Below are positions 1-9,277 of a stretch of 64,000 bases of DNA, one piece after another (position 1 is the first letter of the stretch; each line of letters starts with the position of its first letter). The stretch lies in NCBI RefSeq assembly GCF_031755915.1, contig NC_083381.1, positions 1,500,501 to 1,564,500 on the forward strand, read 5' to 3'. Origin of the DNA: Ziziphus jujuba. Taxonomy: Eukaryota > Streptophyta > Magnoliopsida > Rosales > Rhamnaceae. Made by a program: the position numbers and the translations under genes. Under the pieces are notes generated by a model, which saw nothing but the letters and a program-made list of their open reading frames with translations, searched no databases and was not told the origin of the DNA.

Positions 1-854
1 TATATACCACTTAACTGACTCGTCCATAAGCAATGTGAGATTGTTTCCTAGTCTTGCCCCTTCTTGCCTTATATCTTTTAATGCTCATAGATCTTACAAA
101 CATGGTCCTCTTTTGAGAGTTTAAAAGGCAAATGCTTTGTGTTAATCACAATGAGATTATTGAATTGAGAAGTTATAATGTTATCTAGAGTCAGAATGAT
201 AGTATTTTTAGATGAAGCAAAGGATTTAGTAGTAGAATTTTCTTCGGACATGATGACGGATTATGAAAAAAACAGAAAAAGTGTCAATAGATGAATGTGG
301 CGGCCGATTCATATAAGGGTTCTAAGCCTTACATCAAGCAAATAGGCTCTAATATTATGCAAGAAGAGATATTAAAATATGTCCTCACATTTCATTGATG
401 CTTTGGTGATTATAAATACACAGTACAACAAATCCATGAAATATACTTTCTATACAAGAGGCCTCATTTTACCTAACAGAATATACAATATTAATAAAAT
501 ATACCAACATAAAAAGCAAGCAACTCATGAAGCCTAAAAGGCAACATTTAATATGATAAAAAAATACATCAATCAACCCATGAAGCGTAATCTAGAAAAT
601 TTCCATAATTAATGTTGGTTTCCATGTTAAATGAAGGCCATACAATAATATTAAAACAAATATTACAATATGGAGGGATAAAAACACAAAAGACGAGTTC
701 ATGTTTTTTAAGGTAAATGACATTCGATATGCCAATGTTATATAAAACCTCACTCATTAGTTGTATGTTTATTCTTGCAAGGATATTTTACTCTAAAAAT
801 CACAATTTTTTCATATAATAATTGAGTTTGAATTCCCCACCTCCAATGACAATA

Positions 855-885
<31 letters not shown>

Positions 886-3335
886 TTGGTCGATGTATGT
901 ATATTTCTAATTAATTTTTTTAAGAATTATTCAAATTATGAAGCATGTAATACTTTGAAACATAGGTTTTTTTTTTTTTTCTTTTTTTTCTTTTTTTTAA
1001 ATTACAAATTGTTCCGGTTGTTTGGAATTTACTATTGGCCGGTTATTTGATTTATTGTGGTCTCTTACTGGAATAACCTATAAGGTAAAAACCTTGATTT
1101 TAAACAATGATTCAAGTTTTAATTCCTCATTCTTAATATATATCTATTATTTATTTATTTTTTTATGTCAGACAAACCTGATTTTGTCATTATCCTCAAG
1201 CGAAACAAGTCGATTACTTTTTTTAAATTGTGATCATTATCAAATGAGGTATGACGATTTTAGGCAATTTTAAAATTTTCTTTTTTCTTAAAAAAAAAAA
1301 AAATACTTAGAACGTTCTGGTGACAAACAGGTTCTCAGCAATCTACTGATTATGTTCTAGACACTTTCTTTTTGGTGAATAAATATGCTTTGGACACTTA
1401 TGGGTTTAGATCATGTTTACGTACATGATAAACTTTTTTAACTGAAGTGTCGTCGAAAAGGAGTCTAAAAATATCTATTCTTAGAATGATCATGCCTTTT
1501 TGTTGCTCTTTCCATCGTCTGATTTGTTTTCAAAGTAGTTTATGCAAATAGTAGGTAGATATGTCCATCCAAAAAGTGCTCTAATCGAGAACATATTCAT
1601 ATTTTCTTTTTATTTTTGTTTTTTTTTAAACAAACACATGTTTAACTGTTCTCTCGAATAACGTGTCGCACAGATTGACCATGAAGAAACTTTTTGGTAA
1701 ATGACAGTCAAGAAACTTAGCTCTTGGAGGAAAATTAATATCTTATGTATTTTCCTAATCTTTGCGTTATCTCTCACCATGAGGTTTTTTAGTTACTGAA
1801 TGGTCCAGATTCTTTTTTTTCTTTTTTTCTTTTTTTCAAATTACTTTACACAGTTACTTTTTTCACATCTATAGTCATGAAAAATCCATATAACATAGCA
1901 TATGATGCTACTGTTAACTGTCTTTTTTATCTGAATGACTATTATAACTAAAATAATATAACAGGAATAAAAATATTTATTAAATTTATTTATTAATTAA
2001 AATTAAAAATTATATATTTATATAATATTAATAAAAAATAATTTAAAAAACAAAATAAATAAAATAATTAAATATTATCACATATTTGATATAAATTTAG
2101 TAAAAATTTTGATAATTTTGATATTATTATTTTAATTATATTTAAAAAAATCTACAAATAGTTAAAAACATACATATAATATTTCAAAAAAATAATTTTT
2201 TATTTTATCTCTTCAATTGACCACGAACAGTATCTCCCAGTTGATAATATATATATATATATATATTTTAACACCGTTAACTCATAAAAGTAGTAATCCT
2301 TCTAATTTTGAACTACATTTGTTTTATTTATTTACTTTTTTTTTTTTATGTTTTATCTTTGAGATTGTCCCCAATATAAGATAATAATATAAGATAATAA
2401 TATATTGATATGTAAATGCTGAGGATGTTATTTTAATTTAATATTAAAATCATATTTGGGCAAGGATGACCTTTTTAACTTGCGAACGCATATAAAAAAT
2501 GACATTTTTTTAAAAGAACTGCCATCTATTATTGAAATATTGATGAAAAATTCTTCAAAAGCCTTAATCATTACATGCATCCTTAAATTAAAAATTTGAC
2601 GATGTCCACACCCTAGAAATACTCAAAAATTGGATATATATGTACTAAAATTCTTGAAATATAATTTTGATAAATATTATTTGTCCATTAAATGGATAAA
2701 TATAATGTTGTAAAAGTTATAGGAAAACCACTCAAAACTTTCTAAATGCTTATCCACCTTTAAATGCATCACATTAAGGTTAAATTGATTTGTCAAATAC
2801 TTTGATACATTGAATACTCACAATTTATAATATATATATATATATATATCTATATATATATATATAAAATGTGAAAATTTTCTTTGATTTTTGGGATAGA
2901 ATTGTCCAGTTTTAAAACAAAAGACCTCAAAAATCTTTAACTGTAATACCAAATTAAATTTTCATTTATTCCAATAGCTTAATTATTTTTCTTGATAGTT
3001 AATTTATTGAAAGGTGGATCATCCATTCATTTACATGTATGTAAACATAAACCTTATTCTAAAGTTCACTTCTCCAAGTTAGATTTTTAGTATTAAAAAA
3101 TAATTTTTTTAAAGAATTAACAACTAAAACCAAACGATTAGTCTGTGCAAAATAGTTCACATAAACATATCTCGCATGATAAAGTAGAAAATAGTTCCAA
3201 AAAATCAATTCTATATATATTTGTTTCAGTATTAGATTTTAACTTCAATTTTTTTTTAATTTATTTTAAAATCACATCGAAAGTTATGATTTATAAAATT
3301 TAATTATGATCAAACATAAATTTAATAGACATTAT
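1..3335. repeat. Segmental duplication block D1 (left copy, non-coding)
   Basis: This stretch is the diverged direct counterpart of about 59,178-62,797. Shared landmarks appear in the same order: the opening around 'gcaatgtgagattgttt' (31 and 59,212), the 'gacaaacaggttctcagca' stretch (1,321 and 60,661), 'gttaactcataaaag' (2,275 and 61,623) and 'aattatgatcaaacata' (3,302 and 62,767). It is AT-rich with (TA)n tracts near 855-885, 2,248-2,267 and 2,830-2,866 and poly(T) near 968-998. No coding sequence is supported. The frame that is open at 59,262-59,495 in the other copy is broken here by indels. The block probably continues upstream of the window. Confidence 0.85.
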
Positions 3336-3599
3336 TGAAACTCTGTTAGCAAAAATAATCCATTGATAATCGATTAATTATAAATATATTTTTAAATTTA
3401 AATCTTTATAGCACTTTAAAAATTCAAAAGAAAAAATAAAAAAACTAATGTTTTAACGATCAATTAGATCCAGTAAGAACCTGATCGTGTGAATCCCTCC
3501 TGACTTGAAGACCACCAAAAAAAAGGGGAATTTGGCCCAAGTCCTTCTTTTAAAGCCTCTAATGAAATATACCCCTCATTTTTTAGTTTTTTTTTAATT
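3336..3599. other. AT-rich spacer with promoter-like motif shared in inverse with 16,060-16,160
   Basis: No gene is seen. At 3,520-3,605 the sequence 'ggggaatttggccc' followed by 'cttcttttaaa' and 'aaatataccc' resembles the reverse complement of 16,075-16,160. Both copies lie just upstream of 5'UTR-like sequence, so this may be a shared promoter segment or a decayed inverted repeat bounding the mosaic region. Reported as similarity only. Confidence 0.4.
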
Positions 3600-3639
3600 T
3601 ACCCTCTGTTGTCCATTTTATCCCCTATGAAAGTAAAAA

Positions 3640-3848
3640 ATTACTCTACTTTCCTTTCTTCATTCCTTCAGTCTGAGAAACCCAGAATCTTTAGTTTCTG
3701 CATTCTACCTTTTTATTTTTCTTCATCCCCGAAAAAACCCACACACAATCTCATTAAGAAAAAAAAAAAAATCCATGCTCCATTTCCTTGCATCTCTTAC
3801 CTCTTCTCTTGCAAACATATGAAATACTAAGGGAAAATTGCATTTGAG
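3640..3848 (+). other. Possible 5' leader exon ending in a splice donor
   Basis: The stretch is CT-rich and ends 'gcatttgag|gtaagg', a good plant donor context, and is followed by a T-rich intron start. A diverged second version of its 3' part (catctctcacctctcctctt ... gaaaaattgcatt) lies at about 8,745-8,815 but lacks the donor. No start codon with a credible downstream protein was found. The assignment to the TBL remnant is by position only. Confidence 0.35.
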
Positions 3849-4309
3849 GTAAGGATCTGTGTATTTTGATTGTTTTTTTTTTTTTTTTTTTTTTTTTTTT
3901 CTTTTAGCTTGGGTTGCTTGATTGGCGAAAGGCGAAGATGATGATTGGAATGGAGGAAACTAGTCGAAATCAAGTAGTAATAGTAGTAGTAGGTTATACA
4001 ATTTAGTGGGGTAATTAAATATTATGAGTGAGCTTTAGGGTCGGTTTCTATATTGCTTTAAGCTCAGAAACACTTCACTAGTGTTTGTTGAATTTTCTAA
4101 TTGCAACAGAATATTAAAGGAAATTGAAAGAAAAGAAAACCCAAAAAAACAAAATTGAAGAATAAGTTGAAAGTGGTTATGGTTAAAATCTGCTGTTGAA
4201 TCATTTGTTTTCTTGTTTATATGACACTCAGCATCTTGCTAGATATCATAATTTAATTACTTAACTTCATTTTGATTTTATGTTGGTTTCTTGTTTATGG
4301 TTATGAAGG

Positions 4310-4409
4310 TGAGCGGTAATTGTGCAGAGGAGCTTCACTTGGAAAGTTTGCAGCATCAAATAGAAAGTGATCTTATGCCAAGTGCCCGATGTGACCAAAG
4401 TGATTCTTA
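4310..4409 (+). other. Possible small coding exon of unknown identity
   Basis: An open stretch lies between an AG (gttatgaag|gtgagc) and a GT (tatg|gtatcc). The open frame reads GNCAEELHLESLQHQIESDL and about a dozen more residues. I do not recognise a family. It lies in the same orientation as the TBL exon remnants 1 kb downstream but does not resemble TBL sequence, so it may be another captured fragment or chance. Confidence 0.25.
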
Positions 4410-5174
4410 TGGTATCCTTTTAGTTATATGTTCTATGGTGAATTATATAAGTAAACTTTTTTTTTTTTAACAATTAGTTAATATTTAAAAAAGATGTTAT
4501 ACCTGCTATATGGACCATGAGGTAACTATCTATGTTGTTTAGTTTGCCCTAATTTCTTTCTATTTAGTTTTCAGCCAAGGTTGGAATTTCTTAGGCTTGG
4601 CTGATGGAACATTATTAATTTTCAAGTTGATTACAAATATGCAGTTGGGGATAGGATAGGTGAACTGTCTTATACTTACTCCTATTTTATGAATTTGAGG
4701 TTGGTTGCCGAGATGTGGTATTAGTTTGCTTGTGGTTTTGTATTATAGGCTAATGGCACTCAAGACTTCCATGATAAACTGATATTTACAGATTGAGAAA
4801 CCCATACTATTGGTTACAATTCCAAAAATGTGCTTGAAAATGCCTTAGGTCAGGTGCATATCATTATCCTTGTGCACTTGGTTATGAGGTTGATGTAGTG
4901 TCCCTCCTTAACATATTGAAGTTGTGGGTTTATTTTTTTTATTTTTATTTTTTTTTTGTCTATAAGTAATAATCACTGCCCCCACACCCTTTCTGTGAAT
5001 TTCATGTAACAATTGGTGTATTACTAGAGTGGATATCACGATGGTCTCATAGCAAGAGAAGAAACTGTAGCGTAAGAGGGATTTAATATTGGCTTTAAGG
5101 AATCAGTCCTTGTTGGGTACAAATGGGGTCTAGTTAGAGGTGATACCAGGTAAAAGAAAACAAAAGAGGAAAAT

Positions 5175-5299
5175 AATTTGAATGCTCTATTGCTCATAGA
5201 GTTTTTAATGAAATTGCTATAAGCAAATGATTAAAAAAGAATTTAAATGCTCTGTTGCTCATAGAGTTTTTAATGAAGTTGCTATAAACATATGATTAA
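5175..5299. repeat. Two-copy tandem duplication of about 65 bp
   Basis: Copies at 5,175-5,239 and 5,240-5,299 both read 'gctctNttgctcatagagt' followed by 'ttttaatgaa' and 'ttgctataa'. They differ by a few substitutions. The duplication lies in the presumed intron upstream of the TBL exon remnants. Confidence 0.85.
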
Positions 5300-5370
5300 C
5301 TTCTTTTCTCTGCTACTTTTGTTTTCCTATTTTGTTCAATTTGCATCCCCATGAACTGCCTTCATTTTAG

Positions 5371-5550
5371 GTCTTGAGGACTTGAAAGAGAGCATTTAAA
5401 TTCTCAAGATGGTAACCAAACTCTCAAAGACATGAATTGTATGGTTGCTTTTCATAAGGGTTTGACAACATGGGCTAAGTGGCTGGATTCTACTATGAAT
5501 CATAGTAAAACCAAAATCATCTTCCAAGGAATTTCTCTTACCCGCTATCA
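5371..5550 (+). pseudogene. TBL penultimate exon remnant
   Basis: After an acceptor (ttcattttag) the frame reads QDGNQTLKDMN, then VAFHKGLTTWAKWLDSTMN and IIFQGISLTRYH. This matches the TBL family segment 'QDGN..KDM.R..A...AL.TWA.WVD......FFQGISP.HY'. Three breaks are visible. An in-frame TGA lies at 5,375-5,377. The conserved W-D-[YF]-I-Q stretch is eroded. The position expected for the donor after 'cgctatca' reads 'ttaagt' instead of 'gtaagt' (5,551-5,552). The conserved SP of GISPxHY is changed to SL. Confidence 0.8.
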
Positions 5551-5663
5551 TTAAGTTTACTTCTTTCCCATCACCAATTTTTTTTTTTTTTTAAAACCAA
5601 AAATTAATTTTGTGAATTTCTCTGATGCTTTTTTTCTTTTTTTTTTTTCCTTTTCATATTTAG

Positions 5664-5950
5664 TGGCAAGGGATTGGAATGAGCTAGGGGTAACAAACTG
5701 TGGAAATGAGACAAAACTCCTAAGTGGATCAGTCTATCGAGGGGAATTGCCCAAGGAATTATATGTGGTGAAAGATGTATTAACTGGAATGAGAAAACAT
5801 GTTCATCTGCTGGACATAACAACTTTATCACAACTCAGAAAAGATGCACATCCTGGCTTTTATAATGGCTTTAGGCGCATGGACTATAACCATTGGTGTA
5901 TTGCTGGACTTCTAGATACTTGGAATCAAGTTTTTATGCATTTCTCATAA
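5664..5950 (+). pseudogene. TBL last exon remnant (PC-esterase C-terminus with DxxH)
   Basis: After the acceptor 'catatttag' the frame reads ARDWNELGVTNCGNETKLLS, then LPKELYVVKDVLTGM, HLLDITTLSQLRKDAHP, YNGFRRMDYNHWCIAGLLDT and WNQ, ending at a TAA (5,948-5,950). The TBL catalytic D-x-x-H motif (normally DCxHWCLPG) is present as DYNHWCIAG with both D and H kept. The exon is open throughout, but its frame is not the one produced by joining to the upstream exon at 5,550. Either a base was gained near the GGG at 5,670-5,672 or a different junction was once used. The tail after WNQ is atypical (VFMHFS rather than LLYA-like). Confidence 0.8.
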
Positions 5951-6394
5951 TTGTTATGCTTGTTCTGGTACTTTTAGTTTATAAAAATGATCATACGGTT
6001 GCTTAGGTCCTTCCTTCCATAGATCACCATTTTTAAGGGAATCAAGTTTCAAAACACGACTGATCTTTTCATTTTCAATGTCAACCAGATATTGAGAGTT
6101 AAACATCATTAATGAAACTCTACAATCCTGGATAATTTAGGGTATTTAATATATTCATAATTTGAACCATAAATTTGCATGACTCTTTGATTTTTTTTTC
6201 CCTAGTAAATATGTCATTTAAAGGCCCACTCTTTAATTCTTTGGTTGTTAAATATGTCATTTGATAGTTTCCTGACCTTGCATGTTACATTAGTATATGA
6301 GTCTTTGGAAAATTGCATGGTGACGGAGGAATGAGGCAAGGCTGCATGAGTCAAACATATGAGGGATGCAAAGTGGTTGAGACTAAGACAAAGT
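5951..6394. other. Intergenic stretch without recognised features
   Basis: AT-rich sequence downstream of the TBL remnant. No gene, repeat or RNA was recognised. Confidence 0.5.
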
Positions 6395-8530
6395 TTTGAA
6401 AAAGTTCTCAAATTTGCACAAAAATTTGATTATTGAAGAGCCTTCGATAATTACCAATGAAACCTACGGTAATCAATTTGTCTTTACTTGAAAAATTACC
6501 GAAGGTTTCATCGGTAATTACCGAAACACCTATGGTAATCACATTTTACCAATTTTTTGGCCCCCACAAGACCCCTAAAGTGTGTTAAATGAAAAACCAT
6601 GTAAAATATGGATTCTAAAATTATCCTAAGGAGGGAAAACCCCAAAATATCTGAAAAATTTCTCAAATTGGCCAAAAAATTACGATGACTGTAGATCTTC
6701 GCTAATTCCCGATGAAACATTCGGTAACCAACATATACCCTCTGGAAAAATTACCGAAGGTTTCATCGGGAATTACCGAAGCCCCTATAGTAATCACATT
6801 TTGCCAATTTTTTGGGCTCCACAAGTCCCCTTACATGTGTTAAATGAGACACCATGCAAAATATGGATTCTAAAATTATCCTAAGGAGGGAAAACCCCAA
6901 AATATTTGAAAATTTTCTCAAATTGGCCAAAAAATTACAACGACTGTAGATTTTCGGTAATTCCTGATGAAACCTTCGGTAACCAACATATACCCTCTGG
7001 AAAAATTACCGAAGGTTTCATCGGGAATTACCGAAACCCCTATGGTAATCACATTTTACCAATTTTTTGGGCCCCACAAGTCCCCTTACGTGTGTTAAAT
7101 GAAAAAACATGCAACATATGGATTATCAAATGATCGTAATGAGAGAAAATCCCAAAATTGCTTAAAAAGCTCTCAAATTGGCCAAAAAAATACGATGACT
7201 GTAGACCTTCGGTAATTCCTGATGAAACCTTCGGTAACCAACATATACTCTCTAGAAAAATTACCGTAGGTGTCATCGGTAATTACTTGGCTGATAAATA
7301 ACTCACTTCTTGGTCTTCGACCCCCTCAATCAAACCCCAGTGGTAATCACATTTTACCGATGTTATGGCCCCCACAAGTCCCATAATGTGTGTTAAATGC
7401 AAAAACATGCAAAATATGGATTCTAAAATTATCTTAAGGAGGGAAATCCCTAAAATCTCTGAAAAAGTTCTCAAATTGGCCAGAAATTTATGATGATTGT
7501 AGACCTTCAGTAATTCCCAATGAAACCTTCGGTAACCAACATATACCTTCTGAAAAAATTACCAATGGTTTCATCGGAAATTACCGAAACCCCTATGGTA
7601 ATCACATTTTACCAATTTTTTGGGCCCCACAAGTCCCCTTACGTGTGTTAAATGAAAAACCATGCAAAATATGGATTCTAAAATTATCCTAAGGAGGGAA
7701 AACCCCAAAATCTCTGAAAAAGTTCTCAAATTGGCCAAAAAATTATGATGACTGTAGACATTCGGTAATTACCGATGAAAGCGTCGGTAACCAACATATA
7801 CCTTCTGGAAAAGTTACCGAAGGTTTCATCGAGAACTACTGAAGGTCAACAATAATCGTACTTTTTTGGCCAATTTGAGAAATTTTTAAGTAATTTTGGG
7901 ATTTTCTCTACTTAGGATAATTTTAGAATCCATATTTTGCATGTTTTTGCATTTAACACACATTATGGGACTTGTGGGGTCCATAACAATTGTAAAATGT
8001 GATTACCACCGGGGTTTCGGTAATTACCGATGATACCTACGGTAATTTTTCCAGAGAGTATATGTTGGTTACCAAAGGTTTCACCGGGAATTATCGAAGG
8101 TCTACAGTCATCATATTTTTTTGGCCAATTTGAGAAATGTTTCAGATATTTTGGAGTTTTCCCTCCTTAGGATAATTTTAGAATTCATATTTTGCATGGT
8201 TTTTCATTTAACACACGTAAGGGGACTTGTGGGGCCCAAAAAATTGGTAAAATGTGATTACCATAGGAGTTTCGGTAATTACCGATGAAACCTACACTAA
8301 TGTTTCAAACAAGGACAAATTGATTATCGTAGATTTCATCGGTAATTATCGAAGGCCCTATGGTAATCAAATTTTGTACCAATTTGAGAACTTTTTGAGA
8401 ACTTTTAAGGTTTTTTCTCTTTAGGATCATTGAAAAATGTATATTTTGCATGTTGTTCAATTTAACACACATTAAAGGACTTGTGGGAGCCAAAAAATTG
8501 GTAAAATGTGATAACCATGTTGTTGCCAAT
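6395..8530. repeat. Array of about 254-bp hairpin-bearing units with orientation switch (foldback-like)
   Basis: The anchor 'tctcaaattggcca' (or a variant) recurs near 6,409, 6,661, 6,916, 7,170, 7,468 and 7,725, giving five direct units of about 252-298 bp. From about 7,850 the same unit runs in reverse (ggccaatttgag near 7,866, 8,123 and 8,377). The left end near 6,420-6,490 is the inverted match of 8,305-8,375, so the whole array is flanked by inverted ends. Inside the units sit near-palindromes built on 'cggtaattaccg'. In the unit at 6,953-7,035 two 30-base arms match at 29 positions and are separated by 23 bases. No protein is encoded. This is best described as a foldback-type transposon remnant or an unstable hairpin satellite. 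Confidence 0.8.
6953..7035. repeat. Representative long hairpin inside the 254-bp unit
   Basis: The left arm is 6,953-6,982, the loop 6,983-7,005 and the right arm 7,006-7,035. Reading the right arm in reverse complement gives the left arm except for one base (cctgatg against cccgatg). Related hairpins with more mismatches occupy the same position in the neighbouring units. Confidence 0.9.
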
Positions 8531-8811
8531 TCTTTTATTTTTCATTTCGAATCATTACAATTCAATATACCTACTTTTATAATGCGGATTTGTGCGAAGA
8601 ATAAATGATTATTCCCACTATAATTCCATACACACATTAATATCATATTATCATGATAATGCCATCTTTATAACGGTGAATAACATATGAAATACTTAAA
8701 ACACAATACTATTTTACCAAAGTAATACCACCTCTGTTTTCCTTTCCTCTATGAAAAAGCATCTCTCACCTCTCCTCTTGTAAGCGTAAGAAAGACTTAG
8801 GAAAAATTGCA
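8531..8811. other. AT-rich spacer; diverged copy of the 3.7 kb leader
   Basis: No gene. The part from about 8,745 resembles 3,760-3,848 (cctctcacctcttct-like, then gaaaattgcatt), but without the splice donor. Confidence 0.4.
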
Positions 8812-8949
8812 TTCACATTATAGCCTACAACTGATTCAGATTCAGATTCCGCTTCTGGGAGATCAAATGGAGCTCGACTAGTTTCCACTAGATGAGAGAT
8901 AAAGAACATAAACAATATAGGGAACAAGGGAATACCGGACCATATATGC
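8812..8949 (-). pseudogene. nad1: Nuclear insertion of mitochondrial nad1 fragment (NUMT)
   Basis: Read on the minus strand from about 8,946, one frame gives [20 protein letters not shown] followed by [18 protein letters not shown] and VVGYNVN. NADH dehydrogenase subunit 1 of plant mitochondria (membrane subunit of complex I) has [18 protein letters not shown] then [20 protein letters not shown] at this place, which includes the conserved PFDLPEAE loop. About 46 codons are open. A short in-frame duplication gives ES-ES where the family has one repeat unit. The plastid homologue ndhA reads [13 protein letters not shown], so the mitochondrial gene is the better match. The fragment is too short to function and there is no other organellar sequence beside it. 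Confidence 0.85.
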
Positions 8950-9182
8950 TTTTAAGGTGAGGATATTTTTAATTATCATCAAAATTGCATTTAAATTTTT
9001 CTTTCGCAAATCATCCAAATTTACAATTATTTTTTAACAATATATTGCACCATAGAACATGTTGAGTGCAACATTCTTTAATGATAAAAAAATATAAGAA
9101 AGAACACCAGCTGCAGACCTGCTCTCTCTCTCTTTCTTTTCTCTCTCCCAAGCTCTCTTCGGTTGCAGACCTGCTCACTCAC

Positions 9183-9277
9183 CAAGTAGACGTCTAATTC
9201 GGTGACTCCGAGGCTTGTATATCCAATCAGTTCGAAGGTTTCCAAATCCCAGAATTTCACAGCTCTGTCTGCTGAGC
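9183..9277 (-). pseudogene. Katanin p80 (WD40 subunit) exon remnant
   Basis: Katanin p80 is the WD40 targeting subunit of the microtubule-severing complex. On the minus strand, after an acceptor (tttttctag), the frame reads GSADRAVKFWDLETFELIG. This is nearly the family's WD40 repeat GSADRTVKFWDLETFELIG. After ELIG the protein should continue (S/T)TRPE.TGVR. The DNA still resembles this (acaag.cct.gg.gtcaccg), but single-base gains and losses put it out of frame (YTSLGVTELDVYL), and a donor-like gtgagt follows. No neighbouring WD40 exons were found on either side. It is therefore an isolated, decayed exon. Confidence 0.8.

Larger units (their letters stand above)
3600..5950 (+). pseudogene. 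TRICHOME BIREFRINGENCE-LIKE (TBL) pseudogene locus
   Basis: TBL proteins are Golgi-located cell-wall polysaccharide O-acetyltransferases (PMR5-N plus PC-esterase domains). Only the C-terminal half of the PC-esterase domain is recognisable, in two adjacent exon remnants (5,371-5,550 and 5,664-5,950). About 3,600-3,848 looks like a pyrimidine-rich 5' leader ending in a good donor (gag|gtaagg). 4,310-4,409 could be a small exon (ag before it, gt after it) but its product is not TBL-like. No exon for the N-terminal membrane segment or for the GDS nucleophile motif was found. A lost splice donor, an in-frame stop and missing upstream exons make this a non-functional remnant. The direct repeat at 5,175-5,299 lies in the intervening sequence. 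Confidence 0.75.

Noticed and set aside
3878..3901. Poly(T) run as a retroposon tail
   Set aside because: No target duplication and no body. It reads as an intronic T-rich tract after the 3,848 donor.
3930..3985. Possible second nad1 scrap (shares 'gaaactagtcga' with the minus strand at about 8,874-8,885)
   Set aside because: The match is only 12 bases around the palindrome ACTAGT and the following codons do not match nad1.
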